64,000 bases of DNA from DATATB01 sp036268995 (GTDB taxonomy: Bacteria > Planctomycetota > Planctomycetia > Pirellulales > PNKZ01): NCBI GenBank assembly GCA_036268995.1, contig DATATB010000095.1, forward strand, positions 1 through 64,000. Direction: 5' to 3'. The notes under the pieces are model-generated. The model worked only from the letters and a program-made list of their open reading frames with translations. It was not told the origin of the DNA and did no database searches. Shown here in pieces: positions 42,699 to 51,058 of the stretch (its first letter is position 1; each line of letters starts with the position of its first letter). The position numbers were made by a program, and so were the translations under genes.

Positions 42699-43928
42699 AT
42701 GCCCATCACCCCCGCTACGCTCACCGAGAGCCACGAACCGGCCGCCGATGGGCAGGACTACATCTGGACGTTGAACTTCGGCCCGCAGCACCCGGCCACG
42801 CACACCACGCTGCGCATTGTGCTCAAGCTCGACGGCGAGCGCGTGGTCGATGCCTTGCCCGATATCGGCTACCTGCACTCGGGCTTCGAAAAGCTGGGCG
42901 AGTCGCTCGACTATAACCAGTACGTCACGGTCACCGACCGGATGAACTACATCTCGCCGATGGCCAACAACGTGGCTTGGCACGGGGCCGTCGAACGCCT
43001 GATGGGCCTGGAGCTGACGCCCCGTTGCAAATATCTGCGCGTGATTGTGGCCGAGTTGGCGCGGATCAGCGACCATCTGCTGTGCAACGGCGCCGTGGGT
43101 CTGGACGTCGGCGCGTTCACCTATTTCCTCTACGCCTTCAACCGCCGTGAAGATCTGTACGACATTTTCGAAACGGTTTGCGGCGCCCGCTTCACGAACA
43201 GCTATACCCGCGTCGGCGGCTTGATGTACGACGCCACGGACCTGTTTATCGAGAAGGTGCGGGCATTTGTCCGCACGTTCCCTAAAACGCTCGACGACAT
43301 GGACCGGCTGCTGAACCGCAACCGCATTTTCATCGACCGCACCAAGGGCGTGGGCGTACTGACCAAGGCCGAGGCGAACAGCCGCAGTTGCACCGGTCCC
43401 GTCGCCCGCGGCAGCGGCGTGGCGCGCGACCTGCGCAAGGACGAGCCCTACCTGAGCTATCCCGATTTCGATTTCCAGGTCTGCTGCGCCACGGCCGGCG
43501 ATTGCTTTGCCCGCTACCTGGTGCGGATGGCCGAGATGCGCGAGAGCCTGAAAATCGTCGAGCAGGCGATCGAGAACCTTCCGTCCGGGCCGGTGAACGT
43601 GGACATCGGCCGCCGGGCCGCGCTTCCCAACAAGCGGATGGTGTACTCCACGATCGAGGGTTGTATCTCGCATTTCGAATTGGAGATGACCAATCGCGGC
43701 TTCGAGACGCCCGTCGAAGAGTCGTACGCGGCGATCGAGGCCCCCAACGGGGAGCTGGGCTTTTACATTGCCGGCGATGGCACGGACGTGGCCTATCGGG
43801 CCCGCTGCCGGCCTCCGTCGTACATCCACTTCGCCGTATTTCCGCATTTGATCCGCGGCCACACGCTCAGCGACGTGGTGGCCGTGCTCGGCAGTCTGAA
43901 CATCATTGCCGCCGAATTGGACCGCTGA
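42699..43928 (+). CDS. nuoD: NADH-quinone oxidoreductase subunit D
   Basis: The 409-residue 49-kDa-type subunit has NFGPQHPATHTTLRIVL, GYLHSGFEKLGE, YVTVTDRMNYISPMANN, ARISDHLLCNGAVGLDVGAF and the C-terminal SLNIIAAELDR. It builds the quinone pocket with NuoB. The His and Tyr of the quinone head-group site (GPQHPATH; YVTVTDRMNY) are visible. It starts 17 bases after nuoC. Confidence 0.97.
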   Translation: MPITPATLTESHEPAADGQDYIWTLNFGPQHPATHTTLRIVLKLDGERVVDALPDIGYLHSGFEKLGESLDYNQYVTVTDRMNYISPMANNVAWHGAVERLMGLELTPRCKYLRVIVAELARISDHLLCNGAVGLDVGAFTYFLYAFNRREDLYDIFETVCGARFTNSYTRVGGLMYDATDLFIEKVRAFVRTFPKTLDDMDRLLNRNRIFIDRTKGVGVLTKAEANSRSCTGPVARGSGVARDLRKDEPYLSYPDFDFQVCCATAGDCFARYLVRMAEMRESLKIVEQAIENLPSGPVNVDIGRRAALPNKRMVYSTIEGCISHFELEMTNRGFETPVEESYAAIEAPNGELGFYIAGDGTDVAYRARCRPPSYIHFAVFPHLIRGHTLSDVVAVLGSLNIIAAELDR

Positions 43929-43980
43929 ACAAAAATCGCCCCAGCAACCACGTTTTGACCTGCTTTTTTCCGGACCTGGT

Positions 43981-44466
43981 ATGTCGACCGCCGAGCGGAT
44001 ATTGACGGACGAAATGGTCGAGGCCATCAAGGCCTACTTCCCCCGCTATCCCACGCGCCAGGCCGTGACGCTGCCGGCCTTGCACATCGTCAACGAGCGT
44101 TTGCGCTACGTGCCGATCCAAGCGGTGATCGAAATCGCGCAACTCCTCGACCTGGCTCCCGCCGACGTGCAGGATACGCTCAGCTTCTACGGCTTCTTCA
44201 AGCAGGATCAGCCGCACGGCCGCGTCCGGGCTTGGGTTTGCCGCTCGATCAGTTGTGCCCTGCGCGGCGGCGAAGAAGTGCTCGAACACCTCTGCCACAA
44301 GGCGGGCGTGCGGCCCGGCGAAACGACGCCCGACGGCCGGATCACCGTCGAATTTGGCGAGTGCCTGGGCGCTTGCGAATACGCTCCCTGCATGCTGGCC
44401 GGTGACGACCTGCACAAGGATCTGACCAACGAAAAGATCGACCAGTTTTTGAACACCTTGACGTAA
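43981..44466 (+). CDS. nuoE: NADH-quinone oxidoreductase subunit E
   Basis: The 161-residue thioredoxin-like subunit has four cysteines for the N1a [2Fe-2S] cluster, in VCRSISCALRGG and ECLGACEYAPCM, and the helical N-terminus with LPALHIVNERLRYVPIQAV. ATG 43981 opens the conserved region; the ORF is open upstream. Confidence 0.95.
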   Translation: MSTAERILTDEMVEAIKAYFPRYPTRQAVTLPALHIVNERLRYVPIQAVIEIAQLLDLAPADVQDTLSFYGFFKQDQPHGRVRAWVCRSISCALRGGEEVLEHLCHKAGVRPGETTPDGRITVEFGECLGACEYAPCMLAGDDLHKDLTNEKIDQFLNTLT

Positions 44467-44504
44467 CGTGCGCTTCACAGTGCAAGCCGTTTGAAAGATC
44501 GTGT

Positions 44505-45863
44505 ATGGCTGAATTCGAACCGGTTTTGATGGCCAACATCAACAAGGAGAACAGTCATACGCTGGCCGTGTATGAGGCCGGCGGCGGATACCGCGCGCTC
44601 AAGCGCGTCGTAGCCGAAGGCGATCCGGCCAAGTTTGCCGAAGAGATCAAAAACAGCAACCTCCGCGGTCGCGGCGGCGCCGGCTTTCCCACCGGGCTTA
44701 AGTGGACGTTCTTGCCCAAGAACCATCCCGGCCCGATCTACATGTGCATCAACGCCGACGAGAGCGAGCCGGGCACGTTCAACAACCGCATCCTCATGGA
44801 ACTCGATCCCCACCAGGTGATCGAGGGCGTAATCCTCAGCTCGTTCGCCACGCGGGCCCAAACCGCCTACATCTATCTCCGCTACGAATACCCGCTCTCG
44901 CTCAAACGGCTGCAACTGGCCATCGACGAGTGCTACCGGGCCGGCTACCTGGGCAAAAACATCTGCGGCAGCAACTTCTCGCTCGACATCTACATGCACC
45001 GCGGCGCGGCCGCGTACATCTGCGGCGAAGAAACGGGCCTGATCGAAAGTCTCGAAGGCAAGCGGGCCTGGCCGCGCATCAAGCCGCCGTTTCCGGCCGT
45101 CGAAGGCGTGTTCCACAAGCCGACCGTCGTCAACAACATCGAAACGGTCGCCTGCGTTACACACATCGCCGCCCGCGGCATCGACTGGTTCAAGAGCATC
45201 GGTGTACCTGCCGATCCCAACAACCCGCGCGACCCGGGCAGCTACGGACCCAAGCTGTATTGCCTCAGCGGCCACGTGAACAAGCCGGGCTGCTACGAAG
45301 CACCGCTGGGCATCACCTGCCGCGAGCTGATCGAAAAGTACGGCGGCGGAATCTGGAAGGGTCGTAAAGGCAAGGCCGCCATTCCCGGTGGCATCAGCAT
45401 GGGCCTGCTCACCGAAGCCGAGTTTGACACGCCGCTCGATTTCAACGGGCCGGGCAAGGTCGGCTGCCTGGGCTTGGGCACCGCGGCCGTGGTGGTGATG
45501 GACGAAACCGTGAGCATGGTCGATTTCCTCCACAACAGTTGCCGCTTCTTCCAGCACGAAAGCTGCGGCCAGTGTACCCCCTGCCGCGAAGGCACGGCCT
45601 GGTCCCTGCACATGCTCAATCGCATCAAGGCCGGCCGCGGCCGATTGCGCGATTTAGAGCTGCTGCTCGAGATCGGCGACAGCATCGGCATTATTCCCGG
45701 CACCACGATTTGCGGCCTGGCCGACGGCGCCGCCTGGCCGCTGAAGAATGCCATCCGCAAATTCCGCGGCGAGTTCGAAGACTACATTAAACGCACCAAT
45801 CCCACCGGCTACGCCGAAACTGGCGCGGTGCCGGCGCTGGAGCTGGCGGGGGCGGGGCACTGA
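44505..45863 (+). CDS. nuoF: NADH-quinone oxidoreductase subunit F
   Basis: The 452-residue subunit binds NADH, FMN and cluster N3. Motifs are SNLRGRGGAGFPTGLKW, CINADESEPGTFNNR, YICGEETGLIESLEGKR and the N3 ligands in ESCGQCTPCREGT with TTICGLADGAAWP. Its stop is immediately followed by the GTGAAAA heptad array rather than nuoG, which normally comes next. Confidence 0.97.
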   Translation: MAEFEPVLMANINKENSHTLAVYEAGGGYRALKRVVAEGDPAKFAEEIKNSNLRGRGGAGFPTGLKWTFLPKNHPGPIYMCINADESEPGTFNNRILMELDPHQVIEGVILSSFATRAQTAYIYLRYEYPLSLKRLQLAIDECYRAGYLGKNICGSNFSLDIYMHRGAAAYICGEETGLIESLEGKRAWPRIKPPFPAVEGVFHKPTVVNNIETVACVTHIAARGIDWFKSIGVPADPNNPRDPGSYGPKLYCLSGHVNKPGCYEAPLGITCRELIEKYGGGIWKGRKGKAAIPGGISMGLLTEAEFDTPLDFNGPGKVGCLGLGTAAVVVMDETVSMVDFLHNSCRFFQHESCGQCTPCREGTAWSLHMLNRIKAGRGRLRDLELLLEIGDSIGIIPGTTICGLADGAAWPLKNAIRKFRGEFEDYIKRTNPTGYAETGAVPALELAGAGH

Positions 45864-45868
45864 AATGA

Positions 45869-45896
45869 GTGAAAAGTGAAAAGTGAATAGTGAAAA
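45869..45896. repeat. GTGAAAA heptad array (left boundary of the S23 insertion)
   Basis: Four tandem heptads, gtgaaaa, gtgaaaa, gtgaata and gtgaaaa, run from 45869 and end one base before the ATG of the four-helix-bundle gene. The array starts 5 bases after the nuoF stop. Its inverse lies at 46282-46309. Confidence 0.95.
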
Positions 45897-46280
45897 ATGG
45901 AAGAGAAGAAAGGGCGATTTCGCGAACGGACTAAGGCGTTTGCCGTGCGCGTGATTCGGCTTTATGGCGCGCTGCCGAAGAACAGCGTGGTGGCGCAAGT
46001 GATCGGTAAGCAGTTTTTGAGAAGCGCGACATCGGTCGGCGCGCAGTATCGTGAAGCGGCTATGGCACGCTCTCGGGCGGAATTCATCAGTAAGACACAA
46101 TGCGCACTACAAGAGCTTGAAGAAACCTCCTATTGGTTCGAGTTGCTGGTCGAGGCCGACATCATTCCCCAGAAGCGACTGAACAATCTGATTGACGAAA
46201 GCAAGCAACTAACAGCCATGTTCGTCGCATCGATCAATACCTCCAAACGTCGCCGAACGCCACCAAACGCCTCCTCGTAA
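45897..46280 (+). CDS. Four-helix-bundle protein (S23 / 23S rRNA intervening-sequence protein family)
   Basis: The 127-residue protein matches the S23/IVP four-helix-bundle family: FAVRVIRLYGALPKN, VIGKQFLRSATSVGAQYREAAMARSRAEFISKTQ and ALQELEETSYWFELLVEADII (parts), then LIDESKQLTAMFVASI. Family members occur inside 23S rRNA intervening sequences and elsewhere, form pentamer-like bundles and have no settled function; the Avd protein of diversity-generating retroelements is a distant relative. It splits the nuoF-nuoG junction, is flanked exactly by inverted heptad arrays and is visibly less GC-rich than the nuo genes. No Shine-Dalgarno sequence exists because the heptads occupy that position. 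Confidence 0.92.
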   Translation: MEEKKGRFRERTKAFAVRVIRLYGALPKNSVVAQVIGKQFLRSATSVGAQYREAAMARSRAEFISKTQCALQELEETSYWFELLVEADIIPQKRLNNLIDESKQLTAMFVASINTSKRRRTPPNASS

Positions 46281-46281
46281 T

Positions 46282-46309
46282 TTTTCACTTTTCACTTTTC
46301 ACTTTTCAC
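46282..46309. repeat. TTTTCAC heptad array (right boundary of the S23 insertion)
   Basis: Four perfect tandem heptads ttttcac, the reverse complement of gtgaaaa, begin one base after the S23 stop codon and end 9 bases before the nuoG ATG. With 45869-45896 they form perfectly placed inverted termini. Confidence 0.95.
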
Positions 46310-46318
46310 TCCTAAAGT

Positions 46319-47950
46319 ATGGCTACGATCCTTGTAGACGGGCTTGAGGTTACGATTGCCGACCACGAACGCCTCAACGGCATTCAAGCCGCCGAGCGGG
46401 CCGGTATCGATATTCCACGCTACTGCTGGCACCCGGGGTTGACGGTCGTGGCGAGCTGCCGCATGTGCCTCGTCGAGACGGGCACGCGCGATCCGCAGAC
46501 CGGCAAAATCTCGATGATGGGCAAGCTCGTGCCCGCCTGCCAGACCCCGGCCAAGGACGGCACGGTGTTCGTCACCGATAGCGACAAGGTACGCCAAAGC
46601 CGGGCCATGGTCGAAGAGGATCTGCTCATCGATCATCCGATCGACTGCCCAATCTGCGACAAGGCGGGCGAGTGCCTGCTGCAGGACTATCATTTCGCCC
46701 ACGGACAGAAGGAGCGCCGGGCCGACATCCGGCCGTTCACCAGCAAGCGGCGCGAGATGGGCGACACGGTCTCGCTGTTTGTCGATCGCTGCGTGATGTG
46801 TACGCGCTGCGTCCGCTTCTGCCGCGAGATCACCGGCAGCAGTGAGCTGATGGTCATCAACCGCGGCAGCCACGAAGAGATCGACGTCGTGCCCGGTTTT
46901 CCGCTGGCCAACAAGCTGTCGGGCAACGTCGTGGACCTCTGCCCGGTGGGGGCGCTGGGTGACAAGGATTTTTTGTATCGGCAGCGCGTGTGGTTCATGA
47001 AGCGGCACGAGGCCGTGTGCACCGGCTGCTCGACCGGCTGCTCGATTTGGACCGAAGAGAATCAGGACACCGTGCACCGGCTCAAGCCGCGCGACAATCC
47101 GCACGTCAACCAGTGGTGGATGTGCGACGAAGGCCGCTACGGCTGGCACCACGTACACAGCGAGAACCGGCTGGTCGAGCCCCGCCAGCGCGGCAAGTCG
47201 GGCCACACGAACATCGAGTGGCACGAGCTCACCGCCGAACTTCCCCAGCGGCTCAAGGCGGCCGGCCGGCTGGCCGCTCTCCTTTCGCCGCATCTCACGG
47301 TGGAAGAAGCCTGGCTGCTGGCCACCTTCATCCGCGGGATCGATCCCGACGCGGTGCTGGCCTTGGGGTACGTGCCGGTCATTGGACAGGACGAGCGATT
47401 CAAGACGGGCTTCACAATCCGCGCGGAGAAATGCCCCAATCGCCGCGGCGTCGAGGCCGTGATCCAGCATTTCATGGGCAGCGTCATGACGTTCCCGGAG
47501 TTCCTGAGCCAGCTCGACTCCGCAGCACTGGGCGGCGTGTGGGTCAGCGGCGGCTACAAGGATGCCTGGATCGACGAAGCCGCAGCCGCCCGTTTCGGCG
47601 GCCTCAAGGAGCTGGTCGTGCAGGATCTGTTCGATTCGCCGCTCTACCAGCGGGCGAGCTTCCAGCTTCCCGGCGCCGCGTTTCCCGAGCGCGATGGCTC
47701 GTATGTCAACTTTGCCGATCGTCTGCAAGTGGCCCGCTGGGCCATTCGGCCGCCGGCGGGCGTGTGGGTCGAAGGGCAGCTCTATTGGCGGCTGCTCGAG
47801 CGGCCCGGCATGTTCAACACGCGACACGTGCTCAGCGAAGTCGCCGCGGCGATCCCGTATTTCTCAGTGGCCGGCGGTGAGTTTTCCGATCTGGGCGTGG
47901 ACTTGAAGATCAACCAAATCGCCGGCTCGCCGGCCGTGACCACCGCTTAA
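46319..47950 (+). CDS. nuoG: NADH-quinone oxidoreductase subunit G (short form, with N7 cysteines)
   Basis: The 543-residue subunit has the N-terminal [2Fe-2S] ligands (YCWHPGLTVVASCRMCLVE, PACQTP), the His/Cys N5 set (HPIDCPICDKAGECLLQDYH), the N4 set (CVMCTRCVRFCREI with NVVDLCPVGAL) and C-x2-C-x3-C-x27-C (AVCTGCSTGC to WWMCDEG), the N7 pattern found only in some bacteria. The molybdopterin-like C-terminal domain is much shorter than in E. coli (about 900 residues). It should act in the peripheral arm. The gene resumes the operon after the S23 insertion. Confidence 0.94.
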   Translation: MATILVDGLEVTIADHERLNGIQAAERAGIDIPRYCWHPGLTVVASCRMCLVETGTRDPQTGKISMMGKLVPACQTPAKDGTVFVTDSDKVRQSRAMVEEDLLIDHPIDCPICDKAGECLLQDYHFAHGQKERRADIRPFTSKRREMGDTVSLFVDRCVMCTRCVRFCREITGSSELMVINRGSHEEIDVVPGFPLANKLSGNVVDLCPVGALGDKDFLYRQRVWFMKRHEAVCTGCSTGCSIWTEENQDTVHRLKPRDNPHVNQWWMCDEGRYGWHHVHSENRLVEPRQRGKSGHTNIEWHELTAELPQRLKAAGRLAALLSPHLTVEEAWLLATFIRGIDPDAVLALGYVPVIGQDERFKTGFTIRAEKCPNRRGVEAVIQHFMGSVMTFPEFLSQLDSAALGGVWVSGGYKDAWIDEAAAARFGGLKELVVQDLFDSPLYQRASFQLPGAAFPERDGSYVNFADRLQVARWAIRPPAGVWVEGQLYWRLLERPGMFNTRHVLSEVAAAIPYFSVAGGEFSDLGVDLKINQIAGSPAVTTA

Positions 47951-47957
47951 AGCTGCC

Positions 47958-49199
47958 ATGGAATCGCTGACAACTATCACGATTGTCGCCATTATCAAAG
48001 TCGCCATCCTGATCGGCGCGCTGATGACGGCGGCCGCTTACCTGGTGCTGCTGGAGCGCTGGATCGCTGCGTGGGTGCAGGACCGCCTGGGCCCCAACCG
48101 CGTCGGCGTGCCGCTGACGAACATTCGCCTGTTCGGCCTGGGTCAGCCGCTGGCCGACGGGCTGAAGTTCATCTTTAAAGAGGAAAACGTCCCGGAGCAG
48201 GTCGACAAGTTCTTGTTCACCGTGGCCCCGATTTCGATTCTCACCGCGGCCCTGGCGATCTTTGCCGTGATTCCTTTCGGCAGTTCGCTGCCGCCGGACC
48301 TCGGCATTCCCGGCATCCATCACGCCATTCAATTGGTGGTCGCCCCGCAACTCGACGTCGGCCTGATCTACGTCTTCGCGCTCAGCAGCATCGCCGTGTA
48401 TGGCGTGATCCTCGGCGGCTGGGCCAGCAACAGCAAGTACAGCTTCCTCGGCGGGCTGCGCTCCAGTGCCCAGCTCATCGCCTACGAATTGCCGCTGGGA
48501 TTGGGCATCCTGGGCGTGGTGCTGTTTGCCGGCTCGCTGCGGCTGGAGCCGATCATCGATCAGCAAGCCGCCAGCGGCGTGTGGAACGTGTTCGTGCAGC
48601 CGCTGGGCTTTGTCGTGTTCCTCGTGGCCTCGTTTGCCGAAAGTGCCCGGCTGCCGTTCGACTTGCCCGAGGCCGAGCAGGAGTTGGTCGGCGGCTATCA
48701 CACCGAATATTCCGGCATGCGGCTGCTGATGTATCTGATCGCCGAATTCCTGCACATGGTCACGGCGGCGTTTTTGATCACGATCCTCTTCCTCGGCGGC
48801 TGGCACTTCTGGGGCATTACGGGTAGCGGCGGCGACGTGACTTGGCCGATCGCGATCCTGCGCGTGATCGTGCTCACGGTGAAGGTGCTGCTGGTGATCG
48901 TGTTCTTCATGATGGTCCGCTGGAGCTGGCCTCGGTTCCGCTTCGATCAGCTCATGGCATTGGCCTGGAAGGTCATGCTGCCGCTGGGTTTGGTGAACTT
49001 CGTGGCCGTCGCCTTCGTCAGCGAGTTTGCCTGGAACGCGCAAGAGCATCGGGTCTCGAGCACCTGGGCCGTGGTCCTGGCCATGTGGGTGGTGGCCATC
49101 ATCAGTTGGTGGCTCGCCGGCAGCCTCTCGCCGCTGGCCACGGATAATCGTCCCCGGACCGACCTGCCGGACGCGGCGTCGTTTGGCGAACTCAACTAG
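47958..49199 (+). CDS. nuoH: NADH-quinone oxidoreductase subunit H
   Basis: The 413-residue membrane subunit has about eight or nine helices and the conserved loops LLERWIAAWVQDRLGPNRVG, QPLADGLKFIFKEENVPEQVDKFLF (parts), FLGGLRSSAQLIAYELPLGL, FAESARLPFDLPEAEQELVGGYHTEYSG and RWSWPRFRFDQLMALAWKVMLPL. It forms the quinone tunnel at the junction with the peripheral arm. Confidence 0.97.
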   Translation: MESLTTITIVAIIKVAILIGALMTAAAYLVLLERWIAAWVQDRLGPNRVGVPLTNIRLFGLGQPLADGLKFIFKEENVPEQVDKFLFTVAPISILTAALAIFAVIPFGSSLPPDLGIPGIHHAIQLVVAPQLDVGLIYVFALSSIAVYGVILGGWASNSKYSFLGGLRSSAQLIAYELPLGLGILGVVLFAGSLRLEPIIDQQAASGVWNVFVQPLGFVVFLVASFAESARLPFDLPEAEQELVGGYHTEYSGMRLLMYLIAEFLHMVTAAFLITILFLGGWHFWGITGSGGDVTWPIAILRVIVLTVKVLLVIVFFMMVRWSWPRFRFDQLMALAWKVMLPLGLVNFVAVAFVSEFAWNAQEHRVSSTWAVVLAMWVVAIISWWLAGSLSPLATDNRPRTDLPDAASFGELN

Positions 49200-49237
49200 T
49201 CAATCAGCTTCAATCCGTCCTCATAGAAAACGCATCC

Positions 49238-49774
49238 ATGCAACCCAACGATCCGAACATCAAGTGGGTGGAAGAGCCGAAGCTGGGCATCACCGGCAAA
49301 ATGTATTTGCCGCTGTTGTTTCAGGGCCTGACCACGACCACCAAGCACTTGTTCGGGCCGAAGGTCACGGTCAGCTTTCCGGAAGCCCGACCGACGGTTG
49401 GCAATCCGCTCATTTATCGCGGCGTACACCGGCTGAACAAGGACGAACAGGGACGCGTGCAATGCGTGGCCTGCTTCCTGTGCGCCACGGCCTGTCCGGC
49501 GCATTGCATCGACATCATCGGTGCCGAAAGCCCCTGGCCCGATCGCGAGAAGTATCCGCAAAGCTTCGTGATCGACGAGTTGCGTTGCATTTTTTGCGGC
49601 ATGTGCGAAGAGGCTTGCCCGGTGGACGCGATCGAGCTGACGAGCCTGCTGGACCTCACCGGCCGCAGCCGCGAAGAGATGATCTTCGACAAGGAAAAAC
49701 TGTTGAGCGTCTACGACCAAACCAAGGATGCCGAGCCGATGAAGTCGGCCAGCATGGGAGGAGTCGTATGCTAG
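49238..49774 (+). CDS. nuoI: NADH-quinone oxidoreductase subunit I
   Basis: The 178-residue ferredoxin-like subunit has two [4Fe-4S] motifs for N6a and N6b, CVACFLCATACPAHC and CIFCGMCEEACPVDA, with RGVHRLNKDEQGRVQCVAC before the first. Its stop overlaps the nuoJ start by 7 bases. Confidence 0.96.
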   Translation: MQPNDPNIKWVEEPKLGITGKMYLPLLFQGLTTTTKHLFGPKVTVSFPEARPTVGNPLIYRGVHRLNKDEQGRVQCVACFLCATACPAHCIDIIGAESPWPDREKYPQSFVIDELRCIFCGMCEEACPVDAIELTSLLDLTGRSREEMIFDKEKLLSVYDQTKDAEPMKSASMGGVVC

Positions 49775-50619
49775 GCCAGCAATGGCCCTACGCGGTGGCC
49801 ACGCTGTTGTTCGCGGCCGGCATGTGGCTCTTGTTGCCCCGGGCTCGACCGCAAGGCCGGCCCATCGGCGCAGGCTTGGTCTGCGCGGGACTCGCGCTGC
49901 TCACGCTGCTGGTGCACTTCGGCCTGGCCGTGGGCGTCGAGGGGCAGCCCTATTGGTCGTGGCAGGCGGGCTTACCGCATGGCGGTGCGGCCGCCGTCGA
50001 TATCGTGTTTCTCGTGCTGGCCGCAGTTACCGTCTTATCGGCCGTGGCTGCCGTCACGCTGCCCAGCCCGGTGTATTGCGCCATCTGGTTCGGGATGACG
50101 CTCTTGGGCACCGCCGCCTTGTTCCTTTATCAAGGTGCGCAGTTTCTGGCACTGGCCACGGTCGTGGTCTATGCCGGTGCGATCCTGGTCACCTTCTTGT
50201 TCGTGCTGATGCTGGCCCATCCCGAGGGCGATGCTTACTACGACCGGCTGAGCTGGGAAGCCATGCTTTCGGCATGTGCCGGGGCCGTGCTGGTCGGCAT
50301 TCTGACGATGACGACGCTCCAGGCCTTCCGCGACCCCGGGCCGACGATCAGCACGAAGGCCCAATCGCCGCAAGTGGCGCAGGCCCGTGCGACCGGCATC
50401 CTGGCCTCGGAGCACGTGGCGTCGCTGGGCGGCCAACTGTTCAGTTCGCACCTGGTCAGCGTCGAGGTGGCCGGCACGCTGTTGCTGGTGGCCCTGGTCG
50501 GGGCCATCGCCATCGTGGCCCAGGCTTCGGGCAATCGGCTTGACCGCATGGGACACGTCGGCGAAATGGGCCGCGCAGAAGCCACCGGCCGCGCCGTGGG
50601 AGGGCCGACTCATGTCTGA
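49768..50619 (+). CDS. nuoJ: NADH-quinone oxidoreductase subunit J
   Basis: The 283-residue membrane subunit has five or more helices and the family motif LYQGAQFLALATVVVYAGAILVTFLFVLML (parts), followed by AHPEGDAYY. It is longer than E. coli NuoJ, mainly because of about 70 extra N-terminal residues with two helices. ATG 49768 follows GGGAGGAG. It overlaps nuoI and nuoK. Confidence 0.94.
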   Translation: MLGQQWPYAVATLLFAAGMWLLLPRARPQGRPIGAGLVCAGLALLTLLVHFGLAVGVEGQPYWSWQAGLPHGGAAAVDIVFLVLAAVTVLSAVAAVTLPSPVYCAIWFGMTLLGTAALFLYQGAQFLALATVVVYAGAILVTFLFVLMLAHPEGDAYYDRLSWEAMLSACAGAVLVGILTMTTLQAFRDPGPTISTKAQSPQVAQARATGILASEHVASLGGQLFSSHLVSVEVAGTLLLVALVGAIAIVAQASGNRLDRMGHVGEMGRAEATGRAVGGPTHV

Positions 50620-51058
50620 GCTGCAACTGCTTTACAACTATCTGATCGTCGGCGCCCTGCTGTTCGGCATCGGGCTGATCGGCTTCTTGAGCCGCCGCAA
50701 CATGATCGTCATGTTCCTGGCCGCCGAAATGATGCTGCAAGGCGTGTCGGTGAGTCTCGTGGCGTGGGGCCGCTTTCATAACGATTGGGGCGGCCAGGTG
50801 CTGGTCGTGTTCATCATCACCGTGGCCGCTTGCGAAGCCGGCATCGCGCTGGCCCTGGTGCTGATGCTGTTTCATCGCGCCGGCAAGTTGGACATTGCCT
50901 TCTGGCAAAACATCCGCGAATCCAACCAGCCGCGCTTCGTCGATCACGAACTGCCGGCCGATGGCGAGGCCGTGGGCCAACACTGGCCAAAGCTGACCCC
51001 CTCGGGCATCGAGCCGCCGGCCAAGGAAGAGGAGTTGGTGCACCGCATCCATGTTTGA
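50612..51058 (+). CDS. nuoK: NADH-quinone oxidoreductase subunit K with C-terminal extension
   Basis: The 148-residue subunit has three helices with LLFGIGLIGFLSRRNMIVMFLAAEMMLQGVSV and VAACEAGIALALVLMLFHRAG (parts), including the conserved membrane glutamates. Typical NuoK is about 100 residues; here a 45-residue polar tail (ESNQPRFVDHELPADGEAV) follows. It overlaps nuoJ by 8 and nuoL by 8 bases. Confidence 0.94.
   Translation: MSELQLLYNYLIVGALLFGIGLIGFLSRRNMIVMFLAAEMMLQGVSVSLVAWGRFHNDWGGQVLVVFIITVAACEAGIALALVLMLFHRAGKLDIAFWQNIRESNQPRFVDHELPADGEAVGQHWPKLTPSGIEPPAKEEELVHRIHV

Noticed and set aside
42678..44030. Long minus-strand ORF opposite nuoD (similar ones lie opposite nuoF, nuoG, nuoH and the DUF11 gene)
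   Set aside because: These are shadows of high-GC coding frames on the other strand; their translations show no family motif and the plus-strand genes are unmistakable.
45869..46309. Heptad arrays considered as a CRISPR array
   Set aside because: Units are 7 bases, contiguous without spacers, and occur as facing inverse arrays; no cas gene is present.
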